DNA of 64,000 nt, taken from the NCBI RefSeq assembly GCF_004564135.1, contig NZ_CP038255.1:1086501-1150500 (forward strand). Direction: 5' to 3'. The notes beneath the pieces are model-generated. The model worked only from the letters and a program-made list of their open reading frames with translations, did not search any database and was not told where the DNA came from. Of this stretch, positions 32,850-41,034 are shown one piece after another; the first letter of the stretch is position 1; every line of letters starts with the position of its first letter. The translations under genes and the position numbers were made by a program. Source of the DNA: Terasakiella sp. SH-1 (GTDB lineage: Bacteria; Pseudomonadota; Alphaproteobacteria; Rhodospirillales; Terasakiellaceae).

Positions 32850-33893
32850 AATGTTAGTTTTTTTGGCTTATTCAAATCCATGAATAAGGAGAAAAGACAT
32901 GGGAAAACAGAAACGCCCAACGCCTGAACAGATCATCATGAAGCTTCGTGAAGCTGAGGTTTTTATTGCTCAAAGGCATACCATTGCCGATGCTGCCCGC
33001 AAAATCGGTGTGACGGAACAGACCTATTATCGCTGGCGAAGCCAGTATGGCGGGATGAAAACCTCTCAGGCCAAAAAGATGAAAGCTTTGGAACAGGAAA
33101 ACGCCCGTCTTAAAAAGGCGGTGGCCGAACTGACGTTAGACAAGCTGATCCTCAAGGAGGCAGCCGAGGGAAACTTCTGAGCCCAGCACGCCGTCGCAAC
33201 TGTGTTGACCACGTCATGAACGTCCTTGCGATATCAGAACGTCGAGCTTGCAAGGTTCTTGGTCAGCACCGTTCGACCCAGCGAAAGAAGCCGACAAAGC
33301 AAGCAACGGATGCGGCTCTGACAGAAGCAATCACTGCACTGGCTGAATATTATGGGCGGTACGGTTATCGCATGATTGCGGGTCTGCTGCGTCTTGAAGG
33401 CTGGTTTGTTAATCATAAGCGGGTTGAACGCATCTGGCGACGTGAAGGGCTTAAAATACCAAAGCAACAACCCAAACGAGGACGACTTTGGATGAACGAC
33501 GGTTCCTGTATCCGTTTACGTCCTTGCTGGAAGAACCATGTTTGGGCCTATGACTTTGTCATGGATCGCACGGCTGATGGCAAGGCGTTCAGAATGCTTA
33601 CTGTCATTGATGAATTCAGCCGTGAATGTCTGGCAATTGAGGTTGAACGTAAACTGAAATCCGAAGATGTCTTGCATGTTTTAACTGAATTGTTTGCCAC
33701 ACGCGGTGTCCCCGATCATATTCGCTCTGACAACGGGTCGGAATTTACGGCTCAAGTGGTTCGCGACTGGCTTGGCAAGGTCGGTTGCAAGACGCTCTAT
33801 ATCGAGCCGGGGTCACCTTGGGAAAATGGCTATAACGAAAGCTTCAATGGCAAGCTTCGCAATGAGCTTTTAAATGGAGAAATATTCTACACT
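32818..33893 (+). mobile_element. IS3-family (IS407-group) element, 3'-truncated
   Basis: The left end GCCCCCGAAAAGTGGTCCAC is of the IS407-group terminal type, followed by orfA and orfB. OrfB breaks off after NGEIFYTLAS, about 40 residues short of the usual HSSLGYRPPAP end, and no right inverted repeat is found. The sequence past 33893 belongs to another gene on the opposite strand. The element left boundary is approximate. Confidence 0.75.
32899..33180 (+). CDS. IS3-family transposase OrfA
   Basis: 93 residues: an N-terminal helix-turn-helix (TIADAARKIGVTEQTYYRWRSQYGG) and a C-terminal leucine-zipper-like helix (KALEQENARLKKAVAELTLDKLILKEA). This is the standard OrfA of the IS407 group (IS3 family). 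AGGAG lies 10 bases before the ATG. OrfA is complete. In intact elements a -1 frameshift near its end gives the OrfAB transposase. Confidence 0.9.
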   Translation: MGKQKRPTPEQIIMKLREAEVFIAQRHTIADAARKIGVTEQTYYRWRSQYGGMKTSQAKKMKALEQENARLKKAVAELTLDKLILKEAAEGNF

Positions 33894-33923
33894 TTGGCAA
33901 GCCTAGACGTGCACGAAGTTTAG
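33177..33923 (+). pseudogene. IS3-family transposase OrfB, C-terminally truncated
   Basis: The -1 frame relative to OrfA reads LSPARRRNCVDHVMNVLAISERRACKVLGQHRSTQRK, the usual OrfB start reached by frameshift. The DDE core is visible as VWAYDFVMDRTADGKAF (first Asp), IRSDNGSEFTAQ (second Asp) and PGSPWENGYNESFNGKLRNELL (Glu). After FYTLAS the frame leaves the element and stops at LDVHEV. The lost C-terminus makes transposition by this copy unlikely. Confidence 0.85.
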
Positions 33924-33993
33924 TAACCGGTGTTACAAGTACATAGATTGCAACGAGCAACGTTAGAAATGTTAAGAAGCCGTCAAACGACAT
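33894..33993 (-). pseudogene. 5' fragment of a membrane protein gene
   Basis: On the minus strand an ATG at 33993 opens a frame MSFDGFLTFLTLLVAIYVLVTPVTKLRARLGLP, a convincing N-terminal membrane helix. It then runs into the truncated IS3-family OrfB. It is the first 33 residues of a gene whose remainder has been lost or moved. The fragment shows the original gene was transcribed toward the accessory region. Confidence 0.5.
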
Positions 33994-34114
33994 TTTGAAC
34001 CCGCGTTTCTGAAGAAAAGGGATGTATATCTTAAATATTCGGCTTTGTTAATGAAATCAGTGTTTTATGGATTTTAGTAAATTGGTATGTTGTGCCCCGG
34101 GTGTGCCCCGAAAC

Positions 34115-34150
34115 AGAAAAAGGACCTAGCCGATAAGGGCTAAGTCCTTG
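34115..34150 (-). terminator. Terminator of the tRNA-Thr pair
   Basis: Read on the minus strand, AAGGAC and TAGCC arms pair across a 5-base loop (AAGGACTTAGCCC...GGCTAGGTCCTT) and are followed by TTTTTCTGTTT. It lies 9 bases beyond the 3' end of the second tRNA. Confidence 0.75.
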
Positions 34151-34157
34151 AAAATTC

Positions 34158-34233
34158 TGGTGCCTCCACACGGACTCGAACCGCGGACCTACTGATTACA
34201 AATCAGTTGCTCTACCAACTGAGCTATAGAGGC
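34158..34233 (-). tRNA. tRNA-Thr(TGT), copy 2
   Basis: 76 bases with encoded CCA. The acceptor stem is GCCTCTA/TAGAGGC-like with the D-arm CTCAGTTGGTAGAG. The anticodon loop TTTGTAA gives anticodon TGT, and the T-arm is GGTTCGAGTCC. It is identical base for base to the copy at 34261-34336. Confidence 0.95.
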
Positions 34234-34260
34234 TTAATCTATATCTATGTTTTTGAAAAG

Positions 34261-34336
34261 TGGTGCCTCCACACGGACTCGAACCGCGGACCTACTGATT
34301 ACAAATCAGTTGCTCTACCAACTGAGCTATAGAGGC
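34261..34336 (-). tRNA. tRNA-Thr(TGT), copy 1
   Basis: 76 bases with encoded CCA and anticodon TGT. It is identical to the copy 27 bases further on. The pair is transcribed together. The duplicated gene stands exactly at the edge between accessory and core sequence. Confidence 0.95.
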
Positions 34337-34376
34337 TGAACCATTTTTCAAAAGGGCTTTCATTGAAAGCGAGCGG

Positions 34377-34405
34377 AACTTACTCCACTGTTTTTTTGAT
34401 TGCAA
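34377..34405 (-). promoter_or_regulatory. Possible sigma-70 promoter of the tRNA-Thr genes
   Basis: On the minus strand TTGCAA is followed after 17 bases by TAAGTT, ending about 40 bases before the first tRNA. The -10 match is weak, so this is tentative. Confidence 0.35.
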
Positions 34406-34447
34406 GAGGGATTTTACGCTTTTCGTAAACTTTTTTGTATTTTTTCG

Positions 34448-35311
34448 TCACTCTTGCTTTTGGCGGGCAATTTCATAAAGGGCGACAGCCGTTGCATTGG
34501 ACAGGTTTAAGCTTTCAACGCTTTGAGAAATCGGGATTTTTCCAAGGAAATCACATTTTTCTTTTGTCAGTCGCCGCAGGCCACTGCCTTCGGAGCCCAT
34601 AACCAGTACAGTTTTGCCTGTCATGTCTATTTTGGATAAGGTGGTTTCGGCATAACCATCCAGTCCCACAGACCAAAAGCCTTCTTCTTTGAGTTGATCC
34701 AGGCTACGTGACAGGTTGGTGACACGAACAAAGGCAATGCGTTCGAGCGCACCGCAGGCGGCTTTTGCCATGGCTGCAGTGACTTCCGGGGCATTTTTTT
34801 CCGGAATTAAAACGGCACTGGCCCCAAAAGCAGCCGCTGAGCGCAAGACGGCACCAATATTTTGCGGGTCTGTGGCCTGGTCCAGAGCCACAATCAGGGC
34901 ATTGGGCTGTTCGCTAATATCAAACAAAATATCTTCCAGCGTCAGACGGGGCAGGGGGTCGGCTTGCAGGGCAACGCCTTGATGGACACCACCTTGGACG
35001 GCATCTTCAATGTCACGACGTTCAACAATTTCAGGAGCAGGGCGTTTTCGTTCACAGTCACGCAAGGCCCGGTTTAATTCATCACCATGGGATTTGAGAA
35101 AGTCGTCGCTGACCAGCAAACGGTGACAGTGGCGCTCTTCATTTTGGATGGCGGAAATCACGGCATGGCGACCATAAAGCCAAGGCGGGCCTTTGGGCCG
35201 TTCAAAAGCCGGACGCTCCTGATTATGTTTGGCGACTCCATCACCGCGTTTTGTCTGTGAAGGGCTTTTGCGTTTTGGTGAGTTGGCTCGGCGCTTATTC
35301 TGTTTGCTCAT
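34448..35311 (-). CDS. rlmB: 23S rRNA (guanosine-2'-O-)-methyltransferase RlmB
   Basis: 287 residues from ATG 35311. The first 45 are basic and probably disordered. An N-terminal substrate-binding domain follows (WLYGRHAVISAI, about 47-120). The SPOUT (SpoU) methyltransferase domain carries all three motifs: ALDQATDPQNIGAVLRSAAAFG with the key Asn and Arg, VMGSEGSGLRRL, and PISQSVESLNLSNATAVALYE. RlmB methylates the 2'-O of a guanosine in the peptidyl-transferase loop of 23S rRNA (G2251 in E. coli) using S-adenosylmethionine. It stands alone, divergent from tRNA-Tyr and convergent with nothing nearby. Length and motifs are normal. Confidence 0.93.
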   Translation of the reverse strand: MSKQNKRRANSPKRKSPSQTKRGDGVAKHNQERPAFERPKGPPWLYGRHAVISAIQNEERHCHRLLVSDDFLKSHGDELNRALRDCERKRPAPEIVERRDIEDAVQGGVHQGVALQADPLPRLTLEDILFDISEQPNALIVALDQATDPQNIGAVLRSAAAFGASAVLIPEKNAPEVTAAMAKAACGALERIAFVRVTNLSRSLDQLKEEGFWSVGLDGYAETTLSKIDMTGKTVLVMGSEGSGLRRLTKEKCDFLGKIPISQSVESLNLSNATAVALYEIARQKQE

Positions 35312-35477
35312 GGCAGGAAAATCTGTCGTTTAAAAAGGGGGGAAACCATAGGCTCAGGCGAGTGAGAAAGAAACATTTTTATTTTTTCATCATATATTGT
35401 CCTTTTGGCGTTGACAGGGGGGCGATTTTTCCATATTCCCTCCCGACGCGTCATGCAATTGACAGTCCCTTCTCCAT

Positions 35478-35562
35478 GGAGGGATGCCTGAGTGGCTAAA
35501 AGGGGCGGACTGTAAATCCGCTGGCTACGCCTACGTTGGTTCGAATCCAACTCCCTCCACCA
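35478..35562 (+). tRNA. tRNA-Tyr(GTA)
   Basis: 85 bases with encoded CCA. The acceptor stem is GGAGGGA/TCCCTCC and the anticodon loop CTGTAAA gives GTA. The long variable arm (GGCTACGCC region) is typical of bacterial tRNA-Tyr. Confidence 0.95.
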
Positions 35563-35623
35563 CTTTGGGGCTGTTGATGTGCGTGATATCACATACTGCA
35601 AGAGACCGCGGTAAGCGAACAGG

Positions 35624-35697
35624 GCGGGTGTAGCTCAATGGTAGAGCAGCAGCCTTCCAAGCTGAATACGAGGGTTCGATTCCCTTCACCCGCTCCA
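35624..35697 (+). tRNA. tRNA-Gly(TCC)
   Basis: 74 bases with encoded CCA. The acceptor stem is GCGGGTG/CACCCGC and the anticodon loop CTTCCAA gives TCC. It lies between tRNA-Tyr and tuf, the usual order in this part of proteobacterial chromosomes. Confidence 0.95.
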
Positions 35698-35755
35698 ACT
35701 TTTCTTACGTGGTCGTTTTTGTGTTTGCTATTTACTTAGATTTCAAGGACGAAAA

Positions 35756-36940
35756 ATGGCTAAAGAAAAGTTTGACCGCTCCAAACCGCACTGTAACATC
35801 GGTACAGTTGGTCACGTTGACCATGGTAAAACCACACTGACTGCTGCGATCACCAAAGTTCTCGCTGAAACAGGCGGTGGTGAAGCTGTTGATTTTGCTA
35901 ACATCGACAAAGCACCGGAAGAACGTGAGCGCGGTATTACAATCTCTACTGCACACGTAGAATATGAAACAGAAGCTCGTCACTACGCACACGTAGACTG
36001 CCCGGGTCACGCTGACTATGTGAAAAACATGATCACTGGTGCTGCTCAGATGGACGGTGGTATTCTGGTTGTAAACGCTGCTGATGGCCCCATGCCGCAA
36101 ACGCGTGAGCACATCCTGCTTGCTCGTCAGGTTGGTGTACCGGCTCTCGTCGTGTTCATGAACAAAGTTGACCAGGTTGACGACGAAGAACTGTTGGAAC
36201 TGGTTGAAATGGAAATCACTGAACTTCTGGAAAGCTATGGCTTTGAAGATGTTCCGATCGTTGCTGGTTCTGCACTGGCTGCTCTGGAAGGCCGTGACGA
36301 CAACATCGGTAAAGAGAAAATTCTTGAGCTGATGAAAGCTGTTGACGAGCACATCCCGCAGCCGGAAGCCGATACTTCCAAGCCGTTCCTGATGCCGATT
36401 GAGGACGTGTTCTCTATCTCCGGTCGTGGTACTGTTGTAACAGGCCGTATCGAAACGGGTATCACTAAAGTTGGTGAAGAAGTTGAGATCGTTGGTCTGA
36501 AAGACACTGAAACAACGACTGTAACTGGTATCGAAATGTTCCGTAAGCTGCTCGACGAAGCACGTGCTGGCGATAACGCTGGTGTTCTGCTGCGTGGTAT
36601 CAAGCGTGACGAAATCCAGCGTGGTCAGGTTCTGGCTGCACCAGGTTCTATCACGCCGCACAAGAAATTCACTTGTGAAGTTTACATTCTGACAAAAGAA
36701 GAAGGTGGCCGTCACACGCCGTTCTTCGCGAACTACCGTCCGCAGTTCTACTTCCGTACAACTGACGTCACTGGCTCCATCACACTGCCTGAAGGCACTG
36801 AAATGGTCATGCCGGGCGATAATGTTAAGTTGTCCGTTGAGCTGCTGGGTGCGATTGCGATGGACGAAGGTCTGCGTTTCGCGATCCGTGAAGGCGGTCG
36901 TACAGTAGGTTCTGGTGTTGTTGCTTCTATCGACGACTAA
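35756..36940 (+). CDS. tuf: Elongation factor Tu (copy 1)
   Basis: 394 residues. EF-Tu is the GTPase that carries aminoacyl-tRNA to the ribosome. Motifs: G1 GHVDHGKT (near 18-25), switch-[10 protein letters not shown]3 DCPGHADY, G4 NKVD, and domain 2-3 landmarks such as [18 protein letters not shown] lies before the ATG. The protein is identical to the product of the second tuf at 58761. The gene follows tRNA-Tyr and tRNA-Gly, likely in the same transcript, and has its own terminator at 36963-36997. Confidence 0.98.
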   Translation: MAKEKFDRSKPHCNIGTVGHVDHGKTTLTAAITKVLAETGGGEAVDFANIDKAPEERERGITISTAHVEYETEARHYAHVDCPGHADYVKNMITGAAQMDGGILVVNAADGPMPQTREHILLARQVGVPALVVFMNKVDQVDDEELLELVEMEITELLESYGFEDVPIVAGSALAALEGRDDNIGKEKILELMKAVDEHIPQPEADTSKPFLMPIEDVFSISGRGTVVTGRIETGITKVGEEVEIVGLKDTETTTVTGIEMFRKLLDEARAGDNAGVLLRGIKRDEIQRGQVLAAPGSITPHKKFTCEVYILTKEEGGRHTPFFANYRPQFYFRTTDVTGSITLPEGTEMVMPGDNVKLSVELLGAIAMDEGLRFAIREGGRTVGSGVVASIDD

Positions 36941-36962
36941 GACCTAGCATAAGCTAACGAGA

Positions 36963-36997
36963 AAGCCTCCTCCCCGTAAGGGTAGGGGGCTTTTTTG
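36963..36997 (+). terminator. Terminator after tuf copy 1
   Basis: AGCCTCCTCCCC and GGGTAGGGGGCT pair around GTAA, followed by six Ts. It lies 22 bases after the tuf stop. Confidence 0.85.
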
Positions 36998-37060
36998 TGT
37001 TTATAAAGGAGTCTCATGCTGCAAAGATGGGATGTATTTTGCTTGCCGGGGGAAAGAGAT

Positions 37061-37357
37061 ATGTTGACTAAAAAACACCAACAACGATATGACGCATTTT
37101 ATACATCAACTCATAAAAATGAATACTTGGACCAGAAGACAGAACTGTTGGTTGGTTTATCTGCTGCAATGGCGATGAATTGCTTACCCTGTATGGATTA
37201 TTATCTTAGAGAAGCGAAAAAGGCCGGGATTAGTAAGGGTGAGATCTCGGAAGTTCTTGCTAAGGTTATGGCTGTTGCAGCTGGTCAGAAGCGTTTGCAA
37301 TTGAAAGAAGTTGTCGAAAAATACGAGATTGACCTTGATGGTTTTCAGGAAGAGTAA
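37061..37357 (+). CDS. AhpD/carboxymuconolactone decarboxylase-like protein
   Basis: 98 residues from ATG 37061, with GGGGGAAAGAG upstream. An in-frame ATG at 37016 would add a non-conserved 15-residue piece and is less likely. The motif LVGLSAAMAMNCLPCMDYYLREAKKAG places the AhpD-type Cys-X-X-Cys in the usual helix, and ISEVLAKVMAVAAG is the family's next helix. AhpD-like proteins are small alkylhydroperoxide-related thiol-redox enzymes. The His that usually follows the CxxC three residues later is replaced here by Tyr, so activity is uncertain. It stands alone between the tuf terminator and tRNA-Trp. Confidence 0.75.
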   Translation: MLTKKHQQRYDAFYTSTHKNEYLDQKTELLVGLSAAMAMNCLPCMDYYLREAKKAGISKGEISEVLAKVMAVAAGQKRLQLKEVVEKYEIDLDGFQEE

Positions 37358-37479
37358 AAAAGTTTCATAAAACTGAACTTTAATACTTGCAAGGGGCGAG
37401 AGCAGGGGATATAACGAGCCCGCTTTCGCGTTACAGATAACGCGCACGCACTTGAGTATTCCCTGAGGGGAAGCACTGT

Positions 37480-37555
37480 AGGAGTGTAGCTCAGTTGGTA
37501 GAGCATCGGTCTCCAAAACCGAGTGCCGGGGGTTCGAGTCCCTCCACTCCTGCCA
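37480..37555 (+). tRNA. tRNA-Trp(CCA)
   Basis: 76 bases with encoded CCA. The acceptor stem is AGGAGTG/CACTCCT and the anticodon loop CTCCAAA gives CCA. It is directly upstream of secE, as in most proteobacteria. Confidence 0.95.
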
Positions 37556-37602
37556 TTTATTTGATGTATCCGTCACCATTTGAAACTTAAGGATAGGCGA
37601 TC

Positions 37603-37791
37603 ATGGCGAAGTCAGGTCCGGCAAAGATTGCACAAGAAGTTCGTCAGGAAGCGAAAAAGATTACATGGCCCACCCGTAAGGAAACGTTTGTTTCGACCGG
37701 GATGGTTTTTGTGATGGTCTTTTTGGCTGCAATCTTCTTTTTCCTCATAGACCAAATTTTGTCTACGACTGTAAAAGCGATCTTTAACTGA
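37603..37791 (+). CDS. secE: Preprotein translocase subunit SecE
   Basis: 62 residues of the short SecE type. The conserved cytoplasmic helix EVRQEAKKITWPTRKETFVST is followed by a single membrane helix (GMVFVMVFLAAIFFFLIDQIL). SecE clamps the SecY channel in the inner membrane. AAGGATAGG lies before the ATG. nusG starts 10 bases after the stop, the classic secE-nusG pair. Confidence 0.95.
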   Translation: MAKSGPAKIAQEVRQEAKKITWPTRKETFVSTGMVFVMVFLAAIFFFLIDQILSTTVKAIFN

Positions 37792-37801
37792 GGTAAGACC
37801 T

Positions 37802-38335
37802 ATGGCACAAGCACGTTGGTACGTTATTCACGCATATTCCGGTTTTGAAAACAAAGTTGCCCAATCTATTCTGGAGCAGGCTGAAAAAAAGGGCCTGTCT
37901 GAGTTTTTTGAGCAGGTGATTGTCCCGACTGAAGAAGTCGTGGAAATGCGTCGCGGGAACAAGGTCAATGCAAAACGTAAATTCTTCCCTGGTTACGTTC
38001 TGGCGAAGATGCAATTGACTGATGAAACGTGGAACATGGTGAAGAATACAGCCAAGGTCACAGACTTCCTTGGTGCGCAAGGTAAGCCTTGCCCGATTAC
38101 GGAAGCTGAGGCCAACCGTATCCTGCATCAGGTTGAAGAAGGTGTGGATCGTCCGCGCCCGAGCGTTTCCTTCGAAGTTGGCGAAGAAATTCGTGTTATC
38201 GACGGGCCGTTTGCTTCCTTCAACGGGTTGGTTGAAGAAGTTGATGAAGAAAAAGGCCGCTTGAAAGTTTCCGTATCCATCTTCGGTCGTGCGACCCCGG
38301 TGGAACTGGAATATAATCAGGTCGAAAAAGCTTAA
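37802..38335 (+). CDS. nusG: Transcription termination/antitermination protein NusG
   Basis: 177 residues. The NGN domain (1-120) starts ARWYVIHAYSGFENKVAQSI and includes RKFFPGYVLAKM. The C-terminal KOW domain is VIDGPFASFNGLVEEVDEEKGRLKVSVSIFGR. NusG binds RNA polymerase at the clamp, raises elongation speed, and links to Rho or the ribosome through its KOW domain. Length and motifs are normal. A terminator follows at 38360-38388, so secE-nusG can be read apart from rplKA. Confidence 0.97.
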   Translation: MAQARWYVIHAYSGFENKVAQSILEQAEKKGLSEFFEQVIVPTEEVVEMRRGNKVNAKRKFFPGYVLAKMQLTDETWNMVKNTAKVTDFLGAQGKPCPITEAEANRILHQVEEGVDRPRPSVSFEVGEEIRVIDGPFASFNGLVEEVDEEKGRLKVSVSIFGRATPVELEYNQVEKA

Positions 38336-38359
38336 ATCTAGCCGGTTTGAGAGTGTTGA

Positions 38360-38388
38360 AAAGCGAGGTATTTGCCTCGCTTTTTTTG
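38360..38388 (+). terminator. Terminator between nusG and rplK
   Basis: AAAGCGAGG and CCTCGCTTT pair around TATTTG and are followed by a run of Ts. The next 190 bases up to rplK hold no gene and would contain the rplKA promoter and leader. Confidence 0.88.
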
Positions 38389-38579
38389 TTTTCTAGCCTG
38401 TTGTTATTGGCAAGATAATGCCTTTTCCGATGAGATTGAATTTAGGACTCGACAGATCGCCCTTGTCTCTGTATAAGGCGGCTCGTTTCGCTTCTGGTTT
38501 TAGAAGGGAACAAAGAGTGTGGGAGGTTATAGTCAAACCCGACCACGCACCGAAGTAACACTATAAACTGAGGTTTATT

Positions 38580-39008
38580 ATGGCTAAAAAAGTAGCAGGC
38601 TACATCAAGCTGCAAATCGCAGCTGGCCAAGCTAACCCGTCCCCGCCGGTAGGTCCGGCACTGGGTCAGGCTGGCTTGAACATTATGGAATTCTGTAAGG
38701 CGTTTAACGCTGCGACACAGAAAATGGAACCGGGTACACCGATTCCTGTGGTTATTACAGCTTACCAAGACCGTACATTTACGTTCGAAACAAAGCTGCC
38801 GCCGGCTTCTTACTACATCAAGAAGAAAATCGGCCTGAAAAAAGGTTCTCAAACTCCGGGTCAGGGCTTCGTTGCGCAAATCACAAAAGCGCAACTGGCT
38901 GAGATCGCTGAAGAGAAAATCAAAGACATGAACGCAAACACAATCGAGGCAGCTGTTCAGTCCTTGGCTGGTTCTGCACGTTCTATGGGCGTTGAGGTAG
39001 TGGAGTAA
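38580..39008 (+). CDS. rplK: 50S ribosomal protein L11
   Basis: 142 residues, a complete L11. The N-terminal domain has [34 protein letters not shown] and the Pro-rich thiostrepton-site helix. The C-terminal rRNA-binding domain has [25 protein letters not shown] and the final [11 protein letters not shown]11 forms the stalk base at the GTPase centre. GAGGTTTATT precedes the ATG. rplA begins 4 bases after the stop. Confidence 0.98.
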   Translation: MAKKVAGYIKLQIAAGQANPSPPVGPALGQAGLNIMEFCKAFNAATQKMEPGTPIPVVITAYQDRTFTFETKLPPASYYIKKKIGLKKGSQTPGQGFVAQITKAQLAEIAEEKIKDMNANTIEAAVQSLAGSARSMGVEVVE

Positions 39009-39012
39009 GATC

Positions 39013-39708
39013 ATGGCTAAACTTGGTAAACGTCTTTCTGCCGCTAAAGAAGGTTTTGACGCACTGGCACAATTCGATGCCGCTGCTGCTGCGAAACTGG
39101 TTAAAGAGCGCGCAACTGCTAAATTCGACGAAACAATCGAAATCGCTGTGAACCTCGGTGTTGACCCACGTCACGCTGACCAAATGGTTCGCGGTGTAAT
39201 CGCACTGCCGCACGGTACTGGTAAAACAATGCGCGTTGCTGTTTTTGCACGTGATGCAAAAGCTGAAGAAGCAACTGCTGCTGGTGCTGACCTGGTTGGT
39301 GCGGAAGACCTGATGGAAAAAATTCAGGGCGGCGAAATGGATTTCGACCGTGTTATCGCGACACCGGACATGATGGCTGTTGTTGGTCGTCTGGGTAAAG
39401 TGCTCGGCCCGCGTGGTCTGATGCCGAACCCGAAACTCGGTACTGTTACACCGAATGTTGCTGATGCTGTTAAAAACGCAAAAGCGGGTGAAGTTCAGTT
39501 CCGTGTTGAAAAAGCTGGTATCGTGCATGCTGGTATCGGTAAAGCTTCTTTCTCTGAAGAGCAAATTGCGGAAAACATCACAGCGTTCATGGGCGCGATC
39601 AACAAAGCCAAGCCGTCTGGCGCAAAAGGCACTTATTTGAAGGGCGCAACCGTTTCTTCTACAATGGGTGTTGGCGTTAAGCTTGACATTGCTTCTCTGG
39701 CAGGCTAA
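39013..39708 (+). CDS. rplA: 50S ribosomal protein L1
   Basis: 231 residues, a full L1 with the conserved [34 protein letters not shown] and the two-domain hinge ending at [16 protein letters not shown]1 forms the mobile stalk near the E site and in many bacteria represses its own operon by binding a leader that mimics its rRNA site. It is coupled to rplK by a 4-base gap. A 300-base leader separates it from rplJ. Confidence 0.98.
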   Translation: MAKLGKRLSAAKEGFDALAQFDAAAAAKLVKERATAKFDETIEIAVNLGVDPRHADQMVRGVIALPHGTGKTMRVAVFARDAKAEEATAAGADLVGAEDLMEKIQGGEMDFDRVIATPDMMAVVGRLGKVLGPRGLMPNPKLGTVTPNVADAVKNAKAGEVQFRVEKAGIVHAGIGKASFSEEQIAENITAFMGAINKAKPSGAKGTYLKGATVSSTMGVGVKLDIASLAG

Positions 39709-40008
39709 AAGCCGCCTCGAAGTTTTTAGAGATTCTTCCGATCTCTGTTTTGCAGGGATCGGAAGTTGATCGAAAGGTGAAAGACCTTTCGTGACTGTCC
39801 AAGACTGAAGGTGTGGGGCGACCCATTTAAAATTTGCCTTCATAGACAGAAGTAAAGATTTAGATGTACGACTCTTCGAGACGCGCCTCTCTTGAACTGA
39901 CCTTCTGTGACAATCTAAGACAGTGGAAACCGGGTAAGGGGATTTTTCCTTTTACTCAATGTCCATCGGATATCTGTTTGTCAGATATCTAAGAGCATCG
40001 GAGACGAT
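39709..40008 (+). other. Leader region of rplJL with three hairpins
   Basis: There is no gene here. Three perfect or near-perfect hairpins are seen: 39735-39765 (CTTCCGATC with GATCGGAAG), 39771-39791 (CGAAAGGT with ACCTTTCG) and 39969-39989 (GATATCTG with CAGATATC), the last just 19 bases before rplJ. In proteobacteria this leader is where the L10-(L7/L12)4 complex represses its own synthesis. Which hairpin serves that here is not clear. Confidence 0.65.
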
Positions 40009-40521
40009 ATGAACCGTACCGAAAAAGAAGAACTCGTAGCAGAAATGCGCGACGTGTTCGCGAATAGCTCTACAGTTGTTGTTGCCCACTACAGTGGTCT
40101 GACAGTATCTGAAATGGAAGAGCTGCGCGGCAAAATGCGTGAAGCTGGTGCTGGTTTCAAGGTAACGAAAAACCGTCTTACGAAACTCGCTCTTGCGGAC
40201 AGCAAGTTTGAAGGCATTGGTGAACTGCTCAGCGGTCCGACTGCAATTGCATATTCGGAAGACGCTGTAGCGGCTGCTAAAGCCACTATGGATTTCGCTA
40301 AAGGCAACGAGAAACTCGTTGTTCTTGGCGGTGCCATGGATGAAACCACACTGGACCCAGCTGGCGTTAAAGCACTTGCTTCTATGCCGTCCCTGGACGA
40401 ACTGCGTGGCAAACTTGTTGGCTTGCTTCAGGCTCCGGCCCAGAAGCTGGCTTCCGTTTCTCAAGCACCGGCTGGCCAACTGGCTCGCGTATTTGGTGCT
40501 TATGGCTCGAGCGACGCGTAA
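40009..40521 (+). CDS. rplJ: 50S ribosomal protein L10
   Basis: 170 residues. It starts [40 protein letters not shown], the usual rRNA-binding domain. The C-terminal helix that binds L7/L12 dimers ([30 protein letters not shown]) is present. Length fits the alphaproteobacterial form. GGAGACGAT precedes the ATG. It is followed 60 bases later by rplL. Confidence 0.98.
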   Translation: MNRTEKEELVAEMRDVFANSSTVVVAHYSGLTVSEMEELRGKMREAGAGFKVTKNRLTKLALADSKFEGIGELLSGPTAIAYSEDAVAAAKATMDFAKGNEKLVVLGGAMDETTLDPAGVKALASMPSLDELRGKLVGLLQAPAQKLASVSQAPAGQLARVFGAYGSSDA

Positions 40522-40581
40522 GCGGACGTTTTTTGATTTTTATTTTTACAGAACATAAGTTCTAATTGGAGTTTAAATACT

Positions 40582-40959
40582 ATGGCTGACCTCGAAAAGT
40601 TGGTTGAAGACCTTTCCGCTCTGACTGTTATGGAAGCTGCTGAGCTGTCCAAACTTCTGGAAGACAAATGGGGCGTTTCTGCTGCTGCTCCTGTAGCTGT
40701 TGCTGCTGTTGCTGGCGGTGCTGCTGGTGGCGAAGCTGCTGAAGAAAAAACTGATTTCGACGTAATCCTGGCTTCTGCTGGCGACAAGAAAATCAACGTG
40801 ATTAAAGAAGTTCGCGGCATCACAGGTCTTGGCCTGAAAGAAGCTAAAGAGCTGGTTGAAGGTGCTCCTAAGCCGGTTAAAGAAGGCGCTTCTAAAGACG
40901 AAGCTGAAGAAATCAAGAAGAAACTTGAAGAAGCTGGCGCTACAGTTGAACTCAAGTAA
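40582..40959 (+). CDS. rplL: 50S ribosomal protein L7/L12
   Basis: 125 residues. The N-terminal dimer helix ([29 protein letters not shown]) and an Ala/Gly-rich hinge lead to the C-terminal factor-binding domain ([34 protein letters not shown]). It recruits and stimulates the translational GTPases. GGAGTTT lies before the ATG. A strong terminator follows. Confidence 0.98.
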   Translation: MADLEKLVEDLSALTVMEAAELSKLLEDKWGVSAAAPVAVAAVAGGAAGGEAAEEKTDFDVILASAGDKKINVIKEVRGITGLGLKEAKELVEGAPKPVKEGASKDEAEEIKKKLEEAGATVELK

Positions 40960-41000
40960 TCTTGATGAGGCTTTCTTAAGCTTCAAAGATTTCGAGAAAG

Positions 41001-41034
41001 CGGCTCTCCCAATCGGGAGGGCCGTTTTTTATTG
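41001..41034 (+). terminator. Terminator after rplL
   Basis: CGGCTCTCCC and GGGAGGGCCG pair around AATC and are followed by TTTTTTATT. It slightly overlaps the end of the opposite-strand solute-binding gene, so the two transcripts converge on it. Confidence 0.9.

Noticed and set aside
1..34150. CRISPR array or complete prophage in the accessory region
   Set aside because: No regular repeats with spacers were seen, and only isolated phage-like fragments exist without head, tail or lysis genes.
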